A stretch of 64,000 bases of DNA from Aidingimonas halophila (GTDB lineage: Bacteria > Pseudomonadota > Gammaproteobacteria > Pseudomonadales > Halomonadaceae): NCBI RefSeq assembly GCF_900106955.1, contig NZ_FNNI01000002.1, positions 124,001-188,000 on the forward strand. Reading direction: 5' to 3'. The translations under genes and the position numbers were made by a program. Below the pieces are notes generated by a model. It was not told where the DNA came from, made no database searches, and worked only from the letters and a program-made list of their open reading frames with translations. Below are positions 37,420 to 46,802 of the stretch, piece after piece. Each line of letters starts with the position of its first letter. Position 1 is the first letter of the stretch.

Positions 37420-37815
37420 TCAATGAACCTGGTTGGGGGTGGCCAGGCGGAAAGGAGCAATATCGACATCGAACGTCTGCTGGGTCGCGGTATCGACACA
37501 GGTATAAGCGCCTTGCATGACCCCCACAGGCCCTTCGAGCACGGCACGACTGGTATAACGAAACGTCTGGCCGGGACCGATCAATGGCTGCTTACCGACG
37601 ACTCCTTTACCGCGCACTTCCTGGACTTTGCCGCTCCCCTGGGTAATTTTCCAGTAGCGGGCCAGCAACTGAACGCTGTGCCGGGAACCGTTGTGCACGG
37701 TGATGGTATAGCGGAATACGAACCGCTGCTCAGCGGGGGAGGATTCTTCCTCGCAATAAGCCGGCTCGACCTGTACATGGACCTCGGCGGATGATGACGG
37801 AGACGACGCACTCAT
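37420..37815 (-). CDS. apaG: ApaG protein (DUF525 fold)
   Basis: Small immunoglobulin-like-fold protein of unclear biochemical role, linked to Co2+/Mg2+ homeostasis in other species. The 131 residues contain FVFRYTITVHNGS, LLARYWKITQGSG, GKQPLIGPGQTFRYTS and GVMQGAYTCVD, the usual ApaG pattern. Its ATG overlaps the rsmA stop (ATGA), so expression is coupled to the methyltransferase. Confidence 0.96.
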   Translation of the reverse strand: MSASSPSSSAEVHVQVEPAYCEEESSPAEQRFVFRYTITVHNGSRHSVQLLARYWKITQGSGKVQEVRGKGVVGKQPLIGPGQTFRYTSRAVLEGPVGVMQGAYTCVDTATQQTFDVDIAPFRLATPNQVH

Positions 37816-38615
37816 GATGATTCCCTGGCCAGGAAGTTGGCGATACGTACGTATTCCTCCACGGTCAGCGTTTGGGGCCGGCGACCAGGATCAATCGACA
37901 ACTGCTCCCATGCCGTGGAGGACAGACGTCCCTTCAGGTTGTTACGCAGTGTCTTGCGACGCTGCCCGAAAGCCTCACGGACCACGTCGAACAGCAGGTT
38001 TTCATCCTCGGCGACACAGGGCAACTCGGCATGGGGTGTCAGGCGAACGATGGCGGAATCCACCTTGGGCCGGGGCACGAACGCTTCAGGCGGCACGGTA
38101 AACAACGACTCGACCCGGCAATGGTATTGGGCCATGACGGACAACCGCCCCCATTGCGCTCCCCCGGGCGAGGCCGCCAAGCGCTCGACGACCTCCTGTT
38201 GTAGCATGAAGTGCATATCGGCAATCGCTGCGCCGGACTCCATCAAGCGGATGATCAAGGGAGTGGCGACATTGTAGGGAAGATTCCCTACCACTCGCAG
38301 TCCAGGTCCCTCCCCCTTGAGGGCTGCATAATCCATCTTCAGGGCATCCCCTTCGTGAATGACGAAGCCGGGATAGCGAAAGAACTGGACTCTCAGGCCG
38401 GGAATCAGGTCGCGATCCAGTTCGATGACTTCCAGGTGGCCGGCGGCTTCCAGCAAGGGTTCGGTCAACGCGCCTTGCCCTGGACCTATCTCGATCAGAC
38501 GGTCCTCTTCCCGGGGGGCAATCGCACGCACGATACGGGAAATGATTCCCGGGTCACGCAGAAAGTTCTGACCGAAGCGCTTACGCGCCCGATGGGGCTG
38601 AGGGCGGGAGGACAT
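37812..38615 (-). CDS. rsmA: 16S rRNA dimethyladenosine transferase RsmA (KsgA)
   Basis: Dimethylates two adjacent adenines in the 3' hairpin of 16S rRNA during 30S assembly. From ATG 38615 (AAGGA upstream) the protein has 267 residues. Motifs: RKRFGQNFLRDPG, the SAM loop IEIGPGQGALTEPLL, the catalytic VVGNLPYNVATPL and VPRPKVDSAIVRLTP. It lies 41 bases downstream of pdxA. Loss of this gene causes kasugamycin resistance in related bacteria. Confidence 0.97.
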   Translation of the reverse strand: MSSRPQPHRARKRFGQNFLRDPGIISRIVRAIAPREEDRLIEIGPGQGALTEPLLEAAGHLEVIELDRDLIPGLRVQFFRYPGFVIHEGDALKMDYAALKGEGPGLRVVGNLPYNVATPLIIRLMESGAAIADMHFMLQQEVVERLAASPGGAQWGRLSVMAQYHCRVESLFTVPPEAFVPRPKVDSAIVRLTPHAELPCVAEDENLLFDVVREAFGQRRKTLRNNLKGRLSSTAWEQLSIDPGRRPQTLTVEEYVRIANFLARESS

Positions 38616-38656
38616 GCGGCTATGAATTCCTTGGACTCGCAAAGGCGGTGATCATA

Positions 38657-39706
38657 TCAATCATGGGTTTGAAATGCGTGTCCGGCCATGAGGCAAGCCA
38701 TTGAGACAGCTTCGGACAAACTGCCGGTCTCGGCGCGTCCGGTACCGGCGAGATCCAGAGCCGTGCCATGGTCCACCGAGGTTCGAATGATCGGCAAACC
38801 CAGCGTGATGTTCGCCCCACGTCCGAAACCGGCATACTTGAGCACTGCCAGACCCTGATCATGATACATGGCGAGGACAGCATCAGCACGCGCCAAGTGA
38901 CGCGGGGTAAACAGGGTATCCGCCGGCAGCGGGCCGGTAACGTGCAGGCCCTGGTCACGCAGATGATCGAGCGCGGGAATGATCACTTCGAGTTCCTCGC
39001 GCCCCAGATGACCGTCTTCACCGGCGTGAGGATTCAGTCCGCAGACCAGGATGTGCGGCGACTCGATCCCGAAATGGCGCTGAAGATCGGTGTGCAGGAT
39101 GTGAACGACGTTTTCGAGGCTTTCCCCTGTGATGGCATCAGCCACATCACGCAATGGCAGGTGAGTGGTGGCAAGCGCCACACGCAACGACCGAGTGCCT
39201 TGCCAGGCGACTTGCCGGGCATGCAACGGATCCTGTGTCGCCAGCATCATCACGACACCTTCGACGCCGCAGGCATCACGCAGGTATTCGGTATGGCCGG
39301 TAAACCCGGAAAGCCCGGCGTCGATGATGATCCCCTTGTGCAGCGGTGCCGTCACCATGCCATCCGCGGGGCCGTGCAGACAGGTCGAAACCGCCACATC
39401 GAGGGTCTCGATGACATAAGCGGCATTGTCAACGGTCAGACAACCGGGACGAGAAGGCGCACGCAGCGTCACCGGCCAGACCGGCAGCACGCCCGGGCTA
39501 AACGATTCCGGCACTCGTCCCTTGTCAAGCGTGCGGACATCAATGTCCACGCCCACCATGCGCGCACGTTCCGCCAGCAAATCAGGGTCACCCACGGCGA
39601 CCAACCGCGCCGGTAATGACACCGTATCGGCAACCAGTTTGACCAGCAGTTCTGGACCGATGCCGGCCGGCTCACCGGTCGTCAAAGCCAGTACGGGGCT
39701 CGACAC
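38657..39706 (-). CDS. pdxA: 4-hydroxythreonine-4-phosphate dehydrogenase
   Basis: Pyridoxal-phosphate synthesis enzyme oxidising 4-phosphohydroxy-L-threonine. I prefer the GTG at 39706: it has GAGGCGG nine bases ahead and yields MSSPVLALTTGEPAGIGPE, the normal PdxA N-terminus, with 349 residues. An ATG at 39730 overlapping the end of surA is the alternative. Metal-binding histidines are in FTGHTEYL, a later HAGEDGHLG and MYHDQGLAVLK; the C-terminal segment GLPIIRTSVDHGTALD is typical. It sits between surA and rsmA. Confidence 0.95.
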   Translation of the reverse strand: MSSPVLALTTGEPAGIGPELLVKLVADTVSLPARLVAVGDPDLLAERARMVGVDIDVRTLDKGRVPESFSPGVLPVWPVTLRAPSRPGCLTVDNAAYVIETLDVAVSTCLHGPADGMVTAPLHKGIIIDAGLSGFTGHTEYLRDACGVEGVVMMLATQDPLHARQVAWQGTRSLRVALATTHLPLRDVADAITGESLENVVHILHTDLQRHFGIESPHILVCGLNPHAGEDGHLGREELEVIIPALDHLRDQGLHVTGPLPADTLFTPRHLARADAVLAMYHDQGLAVLKYAGFGRGANITLGLPIIRTSVDHGTALDLAGTGRAETGSLSEAVSMACLMAGHAFQTHD

Positions 39707-39716
39707 GGGAGCCGCC

Positions 39717-40691
39717 TCAATAGGCCTCATCGAGCCGATTGTCGACAAAGGCATCGGAGCGAATTTCCTGCAACCAGGTTTCCAGCTCATCATTGGCCTT
39801 GCGCTGGAAAAGTGCCCGGCGCGCTTGCTCTCGCTGGTCCTGGCTGCCGACTTGCTGTTCCTCGCGATCCAGCAACTTGATGAGGTGGAAGCCGCTGGGA
39901 CTCCGCAACGGTTCGGAGACTTCACCCTCCTCGAGTCCCGTCACGGCATCAGCAAAAGGTCTCGGCATTTCACCTGTATTGCGCCAGCCGAGGTCACCGC
40001 CTTCCAGCGCGTTGTTGCCATCGGATTCGGCAGCAGCCAATTCGGCAAAATCGGCACCGTCATCCAACTCCTCGGCCAGCCGCCGGATCTTGGCTTCAGC
40101 TTCCTCGATCTGGTCAGACTCCGCAGACTGGGGAGTCGCCACGAGAATGTGGGCCAATCGATATCGTTCGCCCTGGCTGCCACCTTGCTGTTCCAGATAA
40201 CGCTCGATCTCACGGTCGCTGACATTGACACGGCGGGAGACATTACCTTGCTGTACCTGACGCATCAGCAGATCCCGGCGTACCTGGCGACGAATATCCG
40301 CCAACGAGAGTCCATCCTCCTCCAACGCATCGGCGAATTGATCGAGTGTCATGTTGTTGTTCTCGGCGATACTACGCACCGCCGCATTGAGTTCCGTGTC
40401 ATCGACGCTGAGGTCGGCTTCCTCTGCCATCTGCAGCTGGATTTCCTCGACGATCATGCGGTCCAACACCTGGCGGCGCAGCGCTTGCTCATCCGGCCCC
40501 TGCATACCGCGACTCGACATCTGATTGCGCACTTGATCGACCCGGGTCTCAAGTTCGCTTTGCATGATGGCATCGTCGTTGACCACGGCGACGATCCTGT
40601 CCAACGGCTCGGCACTCTGTGCGTGGACCATCAACGGTGTGACGGTCAGCAGCAGGGCCACTCCCAGCAGGGCGATCGAACGGCTGCGCAT
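39717..40691 (-). CDS. surA: Periplasmic chaperone SurA, single-parvulin form
   Basis: Periplasmic chaperone/prolyl isomerase that escorts outer-membrane proteins. Start ATG 40691 has AAGAGG upstream; an ATG seven codons earlier is possible. The 324 residues have a signal peptide ending near VHAQS, the SurA N-terminal chaperone domain (LDRIVAVVNDDAIMQSELETR), one parvulin domain at about 178-275 (YRLAHILVAT, GGDLGWRNTGEMPRPF, SPSGFHLIKLLD) and a C-terminal helix. E. coli SurA has about 428 residues and two parvulin domains, so one is missing here without any frameshift. It lies between lptD, its important client, and pdxA. Confidence 0.93.
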   Translation of the reverse strand: MRSRSIALLGVALLLTVTPLMVHAQSAEPLDRIVAVVNDDAIMQSELETRVDQVRNQMSSRGMQGPDEQALRRQVLDRMIVEEIQLQMAEEADLSVDDTELNAAVRSIAENNNMTLDQFADALEEDGLSLADIRRQVRRDLLMRQVQQGNVSRRVNVSDREIERYLEQQGGSQGERYRLAHILVATPQSAESDQIEEAEAKIRRLAEELDDGADFAELAAAESDGNNALEGGDLGWRNTGEMPRPFADAVTGLEEGEVSEPLRSPSGFHLIKLLDREEQQVGSQDQREQARRALFQRKANDELETWLQEIRSDAFVDNRLDEAY

Positions 40692-40770
40692 AACTACCTC
40701 TTTTACTCTCATGCTGTTTCCCGAATTAGGGTCTCGTGTCGGTCGAATTCACCATGGTGCTCGACATGTC

Positions 40771-43248
40771 TTAGAACGCCGTGGAACGATATCCTGGAAT
40801 CGCTTGTTCGAAATACTCGTCGGCTTCCTGGCCGGTGCCTCCCAGTCCCTTGAACACGAACCGCAGAAAGACACCCCGGTCGGTGTAGTCGTCATCAATA
40901 CGGTTGGCCGTATCGTTGTCTTCCACCCACTCACGCCATACCAGCTGCAAACCATAACAGCAGTCGTTCCACTGCACACCCGCGAGTTGCTCCAGGGCCC
41001 GATCGTTGGTGTTGTCATACAGGAAACGACCGATCAAATCGACGCGCGGGTTGAGTTGATAGGCCCCCGAGATGTCGTACTCCTCACGGTTGTAACCCAA
41101 ACGATCCTCGGCATCGCCTGACGGGTCGAACCCTTGGAGTTCCCAACGGTAGCCAAGGTTCAGTGCATGTCCCTCGGGATCGCGATAACGCAGGCTCACA
41201 CTGTTGCGTTCCGTCAAGTCACGGTGCTCGTCATACAACCACTCGTAGCGTGTGCTCCAGCGATCCGTCATCTGCCAGTCAATGCGGGTTACGACAGGCG
41301 AACGCTCACGGACCGCATTGTAATAACGTTCCGCATTGCTTTCCGGCGGCAAGGTATCGGGATCGCCATTCATATCGATGTTGCGATCCTCGAAGTAGCG
41401 ACTCTGCCCCAGGGCCACGGAGAGCCGTTCACGGCCGCTCTCGTCCTCGAGGAACCGTGAGGACACTCCATAGGAGATCTTGTTCTGGTCGCCGACGCGA
41501 TCGCTGCCCGAAAAGCGATAGGGTGACCAGAGCTGATTGTAGGAAAAGGCGCGCTCGTTGGTATCGAAATCGGGAAACTCGCTCTGATCGCTCTCCGGCA
41601 CATAGGCGTAATAGAGCCGAGGCTCCAGGGTCTGGCGATAGGTGGAGTCGAGCCAGTTCATGTCGCGCTCGAATACCAACCCGCCATCCACCGACGTCAC
41701 TGGCACGGTGCGTGACAGGCTCTCACTGCGATCGGTATCACGATTGCCGTAGTCGAGCTCATAGCTGGTATGCAGCAACTCGACCCGAGGTTCCAGGAAG
41801 CCCCAGCTCGGCGACGACCGCCAACCGACGGCCGGTGACAGATGCAGCCGCGTTCCATTGGCGGCTTCACGTAGCGGTATTGTGCGGGATCGACCCAACT
41901 CGTCCTCCGCCACGCCATTTTCATCAGTATCCAGATCCCGCCAGAAATGGGTCACATTGGAGCGCCATTGCTGATAGAAACCGGCATCCTGATTCCAACG
42001 GGCATTCGCCGTCAGGCTTGGCAGGCGATAGAACGGCTTGTCCCGAGGGTTCAACGGGAAATCCAGCTTCTGGTATCCCTGTGCACGCGCGTCGAGTTGC
42101 CAGCGATCTCCCTGGTAATCCACCTGGGCCAGGCGAGACAGGCTGTTGGTATCGCGCTCGGCGAAATTGCGCCCGAAGTCATCGAAGTAGCGGCCGTCAC
42201 TGGCTGCACCATAACGAAGGTTATAATCCGAACGGTCCGAAATTCGTCCTTGGTGCCGGAAATCGACGTACCAGCGATCCTCACCCTCGAACTGGCCATC
42301 GGGATCATTGGGATTATCGCTACTGCCGCCATCGTTGTCGCTGGGTAGATACGCCCCCTCGATCTGTCCTTCGAAACCGGGCTGCAAATAACGCACTTCG
42401 CCACCGAGCAGCAGACCGCTTTCGCTGATGAACCGGGGCGTGACGGTGGCATCGAGATTGGGGGCAATATTGAAATAATAGGGCTGCCCGTAATCCAGAG
42501 AATCCGTGGACAGTCCCAATGTGGGCCACAGGAACCCGCTCTGGCGTCGTTCATCGATCGGGAATCGAACCCAGGGCCAGTAGAAGACCGGCACATCAGC
42601 CATTTCCAGCCGGGCATGACGGGCAGTGCCGAACCCTTCCTCGCGATTGATCTCCACATCCTTGCCGATCAAGGTCCAGAGGTTGTTGCCCGGCTCACAG
42701 GTCGTGAAACTGGCATCGTCGAGCACATAGCGACCATCCTTCAGACGCTCCAGTCGTTGGGCATCGCCACGCAGACGCTCCTCATGCACTACATAATGAG
42801 CCGTCTCGACTTCCGCCTGATCGCTTTCCAGAGACATTTCCGCAGCATCACCGCGAACCAGCATCCCTTCATCTCGCAAGGCAAGCGGTCCCGCGGAAAA
42901 CACCCGGTCTCGTTCGGCGTTGACGCGCACCCGCGGTGCTTCGAGTTGGCTCTGACCGCGCCGCAGAATAACCTCGCCTCCCAGGATCGTCTCGCCATCA
43001 TCACCGTATTCGGCGGATTCCGACTCCGAACGCGTTTGTTCCGGCGTGTCACCCGCCGGTAAGCGATAGTCGGGGGCGACATAACGTCCTCGGCAAACGG
43101 CGTTCGGTGGTGCGTCATCGCCCCACGCCTGCCAGTCAAGCTGGTCCGCGGGTAGCGGCTCGGGAGGAGCGGCCTGCACGGGGCCGATCACTATCCCGGA
43201 ACCGGTCACAAGCGTGGCGAGAGCTGTCCAATACAATCGCTTACCCAT
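40771..43248 (-). CDS. lptD: LPS-assembly outer-membrane protein LptD
   Basis: Outer-membrane beta-barrel that, with LptE, inserts lipopolysaccharide into the outer leaflet. The 825-residue protein has a signal peptide ending around VQAAP, a periplasmic OstA/jellyroll domain at about 95-220, and a large 26-strand-type barrel to the C-terminus ending in aromatic Phe. Four cysteines are placed as in E. coli: one in VCRGRY near the N-terminus, one in TTCEPGNN, and the adjacent pair DCCYGLQ near the end, consistent with interdomain disulfides. GAGGAAC precedes the ATG. It is upstream of surA and divergent from amgK. Confidence 0.97.
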   Translation of the reverse strand: MGKRLYWTALATLVTGSGIVIGPVQAAPPEPLPADQLDWQAWGDDAPPNAVCRGRYVAPDYRLPAGDTPEQTRSESESAEYGDDGETILGGEVILRRGQSQLEAPRVRVNAERDRVFSAGPLALRDEGMLVRGDAAEMSLESDQAEVETAHYVVHEERLRGDAQRLERLKDGRYVLDDASFTTCEPGNNLWTLIGKDVEINREEGFGTARHARLEMADVPVFYWPWVRFPIDERRQSGFLWPTLGLSTDSLDYGQPYYFNIAPNLDATVTPRFISESGLLLGGEVRYLQPGFEGQIEGAYLPSDNDGGSSDNPNDPDGQFEGEDRWYVDFRHQGRISDRSDYNLRYGAASDGRYFDDFGRNFAERDTNSLSRLAQVDYQGDRWQLDARAQGYQKLDFPLNPRDKPFYRLPSLTANARWNQDAGFYQQWRSNVTHFWRDLDTDENGVAEDELGRSRTIPLREAANGTRLHLSPAVGWRSSPSWGFLEPRVELLHTSYELDYGNRDTDRSESLSRTVPVTSVDGGLVFERDMNWLDSTYRQTLEPRLYYAYVPESDQSEFPDFDTNERAFSYNQLWSPYRFSGSDRVGDQNKISYGVSSRFLEDESGRERLSVALGQSRYFEDRNIDMNGDPDTLPPESNAERYYNAVRERSPVVTRIDWQMTDRWSTRYEWLYDEHRDLTERNSVSLRYRDPEGHALNLGYRWELQGFDPSGDAEDRLGYNREEYDISGAYQLNPRVDLIGRFLYDNTNDRALEQLAGVQWNDCCYGLQLVWREWVEDNDTANRIDDDYTDRGVFLRFVFKGLGGTGQEADEYFEQAIPGYRSTAF

Positions 43249-43385
43249 GTTCCTCGATGTCCTTGGCGATGGGAAACCGTTATCATACAGCCCGCAACAC
43301 GACCTGTGCAGGCAACGCGCCCTGGTGGCGCTTTCAGGAAATCAGCATGCGGTGGCGACACCGTCCCGTCAACCAAGGAGCCCCC

Positions 43386-44432
43386 ATGTCTTCGGACTCC
43401 GCTCTTTCACGTCATGACCAACTGCGCCACTGGCTGGCCGAACACCATGGGTTGATGCCTGACAGCCTGGACCTTCGTCTGGCTGCGGATGACGCCAGTT
43501 TTCGACGTTATTTCCGCCTGGTGTTACCCGGAGGCGATTCGCGAATCATCATGGACGCCCCGCCGGACAAGGAAGACAGCCGGCCGTTCGTCTCCATCGG
43601 CGACTCTTGGTATGATTCCGGACTGCCGGTGCCCCACATGCATCACCGGGATCTCGAACAGGGATTCATCGAACTCGACGACCTGGGCGACACGCCAATG
43701 CATCATCACCTCGGCAGCGAGAGCGCTCCGGCGACCCTGAGCTGGCACGATCGCGCCCTGGCACTGCTCGACCAGCTGCAGGTCCGTGCCCCGGCCGATG
43801 CGTTGCCTGCCTACGATGCAACACTGCTGGGTACTGAACTCGACCTGTTCAAAGACTGGTGCCTCGGCGCTCTGCTGGAAACGGACGTACCGTCGAGTTG
43901 GCCATTCCTGCGTCAACGACTCATCGACCTCGCACTCGAACAACCGTGTACCGCCGTGCATCGCGATTACGATGCCATGAACCTTATGGTCCACGACGAC
44001 CAGCTTTTCATGATCGACTTCCAGGACGCCGTCAAGGGACCGATCAGCTATGATCTGGTTTCTTTACTGCGCGGACGCTACTGCCGCTTCTCCGCTGAGC
44101 AATACACCAGCTGGATATCGGGATTTCATCAACGTGCACTGACGGACGGGCGTCTCCCCGACGGCAATGCTTTCGACCATTTCCGCTTCCAGGCCGATGC
44201 CATGGCCGCACAGCGCTCACTCAAGGTGCTGGGCATTTTCTGTCGCCTGGCCCTGCGTGACCACAAGACGCGTTTCCTGGCGCGTCTGCCACATTTCCTG
44301 GGGCATCTCGAGGACAGTCTCACGCCGTGGCCGGCTTTCACGGAGTTCCGTACCTGGCTGGATGCGCATTTCAAGCCAAGGCTGCACGCTGAATTACAGC
44401 GGCAACCACTCACGGGGTCGGCATCCTCATGA
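43386..44432 (+). CDS. amgK: N-acetylmuramate/N-acetylglucosamine kinase AmgK
   Basis: Sugar kinase of the cell-wall recycling shortcut, phosphorylating MurNAc at the anomeric position. I use ATG 43386 with AAGGAG just ahead (348 residues); the longer open frame is antisense to lptD. The aminoglycoside-phosphotransferase fold is clear: ASFRRYFRLVLPG (nucleotide loop), VHRDYDAMNLMVHDD (catalytic loop with Asp) and MIDFQDAVKGPISYDL (metal-binding DFQD). Adjacent murU, overlapping by ATGA, makes the AmgK assignment stronger than a generic phosphotransferase. Confidence 0.93.
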   Translation: MSSDSALSRHDQLRHWLAEHHGLMPDSLDLRLAADDASFRRYFRLVLPGGDSRIIMDAPPDKEDSRPFVSIGDSWYDSGLPVPHMHHRDLEQGFIELDDLGDTPMHHHLGSESAPATLSWHDRALALLDQLQVRAPADALPAYDATLLGTELDLFKDWCLGALLETDVPSSWPFLRQRLIDLALEQPCTAVHRDYDAMNLMVHDDQLFMIDFQDAVKGPISYDLVSLLRGRYCRFSAEQYTSWISGFHQRALTDGRLPDGNAFDHFRFQADAMAAQRSLKVLGIFCRLALRDHKTRFLARLPHFLGHLEDSLTPWPAFTEFRTWLDAHFKPRLHAELQRQPLTGSASS

Positions 44433-45097
44433 AAGCCATGATTCTCGCTGCCGGATTGGGGAAACGCATGCGGCCCCTGACCGATGACTGTCCCAAGCCG
44501 CTACTGCCGGTGGCCGACAAGCCGTTGATCGTCCATCATCTCGAACGCTTGGCGTCTGCCGGCTTCCGCGAGGTCGTGATCAATGTCAGTTACCGTGGCG
44601 ACCAGATCATCGATGCACTGGGCGACGGTCACCACTATGGCCTGTCGATCGCCTGGAGCCGTGAGGCGACCCCACTGGAAACCGGAGGCGGCATTCGCCA
44701 GGCATTACCGTTACTTGGCACATCGCCGTTTCTGCTGATCAACGGCGACGTATGGTGCGATGACGATTTCCGGCAACTACCACGCCTGGACAACGATCTG
44801 AGCCATCTGTGGCTGATCGACAACCCGAATCATCATGCCAGTGGCGATTTTCACCTCGATGATCACGGCCGCGTCAGCGACCACCGGCAAGACCCTCGGT
44901 TGACCTATGCCGGCATCGCCCTGATCGACCCTGCGCTGGTGGCTGACCATGCACCAGGGACGTTTCCGCTGGCGCCGCTGCTACGCCAGGCGATGGCCGA
45001 GGATCGCGTTAGCGGCCACCAGCATGAGGGACAATGGGTGGATGTCGGGACGCCGGCCCGGCTCCAGGAACTGGACACCAGACTGCGCCAGGCATGA
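44429..45097 (+). CDS. murU: N-acetylmuramate alpha-1-phosphate uridylyltransferase MurU
   Basis: Converts MurNAc-1-phosphate plus UTP to UDP-MurNAc, bypassing de novo synthesis and the fosfomycin-sensitive MurA step. The 222-residue nucleotidyltransferase opens with MILAAGLGKRMRPLTDDCPK, carries PLLPVADKPLIVHHLERL and LINGDVWCDD, and ends in an EGQWVDVGTPARLQELD motif. Start overlaps the amgK stop. The gene pair next to lptD is the arrangement known from Pseudomonas. Confidence 0.94.
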   Translation: MKAMILAAGLGKRMRPLTDDCPKPLLPVADKPLIVHHLERLASAGFREVVINVSYRGDQIIDALGDGHHYGLSIAWSREATPLETGGGIRQALPLLGTSPFLLINGDVWCDDDFRQLPRLDNDLSHLWLIDNPNHHASGDFHLDDHGRVSDHRQDPRLTYAGIALIDPALVADHAPGTFPLAPLLRQAMAEDRVSGHQHEGQWVDVGTPARLQELDTRLRQA

Positions 45098-45142
45098 TAT
45101 GCTGCACGCCATCATTCAACGCTCACCAAAGGAAGCCCTTCG

Positions 45143-45562
45143 ATGCAAGCGAGTGTCAAATGGACGGATGGACGCCAATTCGTCGCCGAATCCGGAAGCG
45201 GGCATAGCGTCGTGATCGACGGTCCGCCCGATCATGGCGGACGAAACACCGGACCGCGCCCGATGGAAATGATGCTGATGGGACTGGGCGCCTGCACCTC
45301 GTTCGATGTCATGGAAATACTGGAGAAATCCCGGGCACCGGTAACCGACTGTATCGCTGAGATCGAGGCGGAACGTGCCGACAGTGTACCAAGCGTTTTC
45401 ACGCACATTCATGTTCATTTCAAGGTGACGGGAAAGGGCCTGAAAGACGCGCAGGTCAAACGTGCCGTCTCTCTCTCGGCCGAGAAGTATTGCAGCGCTT
45501 CCATCATGCTGGCGCAAGGCGGCGTGGAGATCACCCACGACTACACGATCATCGAAGCATGA
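45143..45562 (+). CDS. OsmC-family protein (YhfA-like)
   Basis: Small OsmC-fold protein, 139 residues, AAGGAAG upstream. Family members reduce organic peroxides with a Cys pair, but this branch (YhfA) is functionally uncharacterised. Visible: PRPMEMMLMGLGACTSFDVMEIL with the first conserved Cys (Cys of GACTS), and SLSAEKYCSASIML with the second. Both redox Cys are thus kept. It follows murU by 45 bases and ends 25 bases from convergent coq7, a neighbourhood also common in Pseudomonas. Confidence 0.87.
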   Translation: MQASVKWTDGRQFVAESGSGHSVVIDGPPDHGGRNTGPRPMEMMLMGLGACTSFDVMEILEKSRAPVTDCIAEIEAERADSVPSVFTHIHVHFKVTGKGLKDAQVKRAVSLSAEKYCSASIMLAQGGVEITHDYTIIEA

Positions 45563-45587
45563 CGTTCAAACGTGGCGGGGCTGCGCC

Positions 45588-46229
45588 TCAGAGACGATAG
45601 ACACTCTTCGTCATCACTTTCGACATGAGGCGCATCCCCAGCTTGACCGGTAACGGAAAGCGCGTCCCGCCGGCTTCCAGAGCCCAGCGCTCGTGATGCG
45701 CTTCATCCTCTCGCATCTGCTCGAGGATCGCCCGCGAACGGCGATCATCGGTCGGCAATTTCTGCAAATGATCGTCTAGGTGCTTGCCGACCTGTTCTTC
45801 GGTAGCCGCCACGAATCCCAGGCTGATCCGATCGCCAACGGCACCGGCAATGGCTCCAAGTCCAAAGGACGCCATGTAGAAAGCAGGATTGAGCAGACTG
45901 GTGCGTCCGTCGAGCTCCTCGATACGGGCGTCACACCAGGCCAGGTGGTCGATTTCCTCCTGAGCGGCTTGCTCCATCTGCTCGCGCGTATCGGGCAGCT
46001 TGGCAGTCAACCCTTGCCCCTGATAGAGCGCCTGGGCACACACCTCGCCGGTGTGATTGATCCGCATCAGACCCACGACATGTTCCCGATCCGCTTCATT
46101 CATCGGCGTCTCTTCGAGATTGGCCGCCGGTGAAGGGCGTGATGGACGCGCGGCATGCGGCACCAGCGTTCGCAGTATCGTATCGAACTGATGAATCAGA
46201 TTATCGGCACGGGAGAGCTGGCGGGTCAT
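45588..46229 (-). CDS. coq7: 3-demethoxyubiquinol 3-hydroxylase (Coq7)
   Basis: Di-iron monooxygenase performing the last hydroxylation of ubiquinone synthesis. From ATG 46229 (GAGGC upstream) it has 213 residues. Iron ligands are in [16 protein letters not shown] (Glu), [12 protein letters not shown] (Glu, His), and [15 protein letters not shown] (Glu, His); [16 protein letters not shown] adds the second-helix Glu. The first 40 residues are less conserved. It replaces the flavin enzyme UbiF in species that carry it. Confidence 0.94.
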   Translation of the reverse strand: MTRQLSRADNLIHQFDTILRTLVPHAARPSRPSPAANLEETPMNEADREHVVGLMRINHTGEVCAQALYQGQGLTAKLPDTREQMEQAAQEEIDHLAWCDARIEELDGRTSLLNPAFYMASFGLGAIAGAVGDRISLGFVAATEEQVGKHLDDHLQKLPTDDRRSRAILEQMREDEAHHERWALEAGGTRFPLPVKLGMRLMSKVMTKSVYRL

Positions 46230-46302
46230 GTCTGAGCCTCGTTTCTGCTGCGTGCCCACAGTCTACTCGAGGGCAGGTCGGTGAAAAAGCGCCAGGAACG
46301 AA

Positions 46303-46332
46303 CGAGCCGCTCCGGTATCCCGAAGCGGCTCG
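46303..46332 (-). terminator. Possible terminator after the HIT gene
   Basis: Arms CGAGCCGCT and AGCGGCTCG (nine pairs) with a 12-base loop, about 65 bases beyond the HIT stop. No strong U tract, so the call is tentative. Confidence 0.4.
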
Positions 46333-46395
46333 AATACGATGCACTGATGCGTCGCTCACTTGGAAGCTGTCACGAGCTGTCTCGTGAAGCGCCGA

Positions 46396-46737
46396 CTACC
46401 CAGCCGGCCAGGTAAAGCCGCGACCGCCCATCAGGTGCATATGAATATGATAGACCGTTTGGCCACCTTTTTCATTGCAGTTCATCACCACCCGATAACC
46501 ATCATCGGCAAACCCTTTCTCCTTGGCCAGAGATGCCGCCGTATGCGTCATGCGCCCGATCAACGCCTGATCGGATTCCGTGAGATCATTGAGCGTGGCG
46601 ATATGCTGCTTGGGGATGATCAGAACATGGGTCGGTGCCTGAGGATTGATATCGTTGAAGGCCAGAACATCATCATCCTCATAGACGATGTCGCCGGGGA
46701 TCTCGCGATTGATGATCTTGCAAAACAGGCAGTCCAT
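46396..46737 (-). CDS. HIT-family nucleotide hydrolase (HinT-like)
   Basis: Purine nucleoside phosphoramidase-type HIT protein, 113 residues, GGGAGAA ahead of the ATG. It opens with CLFCKIINREIPGDIVYEDDD, contains THVLIIPKQHIATLNDL, and shows the histidine triad VYHIHMHLMGG. The zinc-like Cys pair near the start and full length match bacterial HinT. Physiological substrate is not known in most bacteria. It stands between coq7 and the phosphoribulokinase-like gene on the same strand. Confidence 0.94.
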   Translation of the reverse strand: MDCLFCKIINREIPGDIVYEDDDVLAFNDINPQAPTHVLIIPKQHIATLNDLTESDQALIGRMTHTAASLAKEKGFADDGYRVVMNCNEKGGQTVYHIHMHLMGGRGFTWPAG

Positions 46738-46802
46738 GACCGTTCTCCCGTTTATCGATGAAACAGATTATGACACGGGGCAGAATAACCCCGGCACCGG
46801 AA

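Noticed and set aside
39426-40853. 475-codon plus-strand frame across pdxA and surA
   Set aside because: Covers two established genes in antisense and shows no family features.
41163-42428. 421-codon Arg/His-rich frame opposite lptD
   Set aside because: Composition typical of an antisense frame, not of a protein from this genome.
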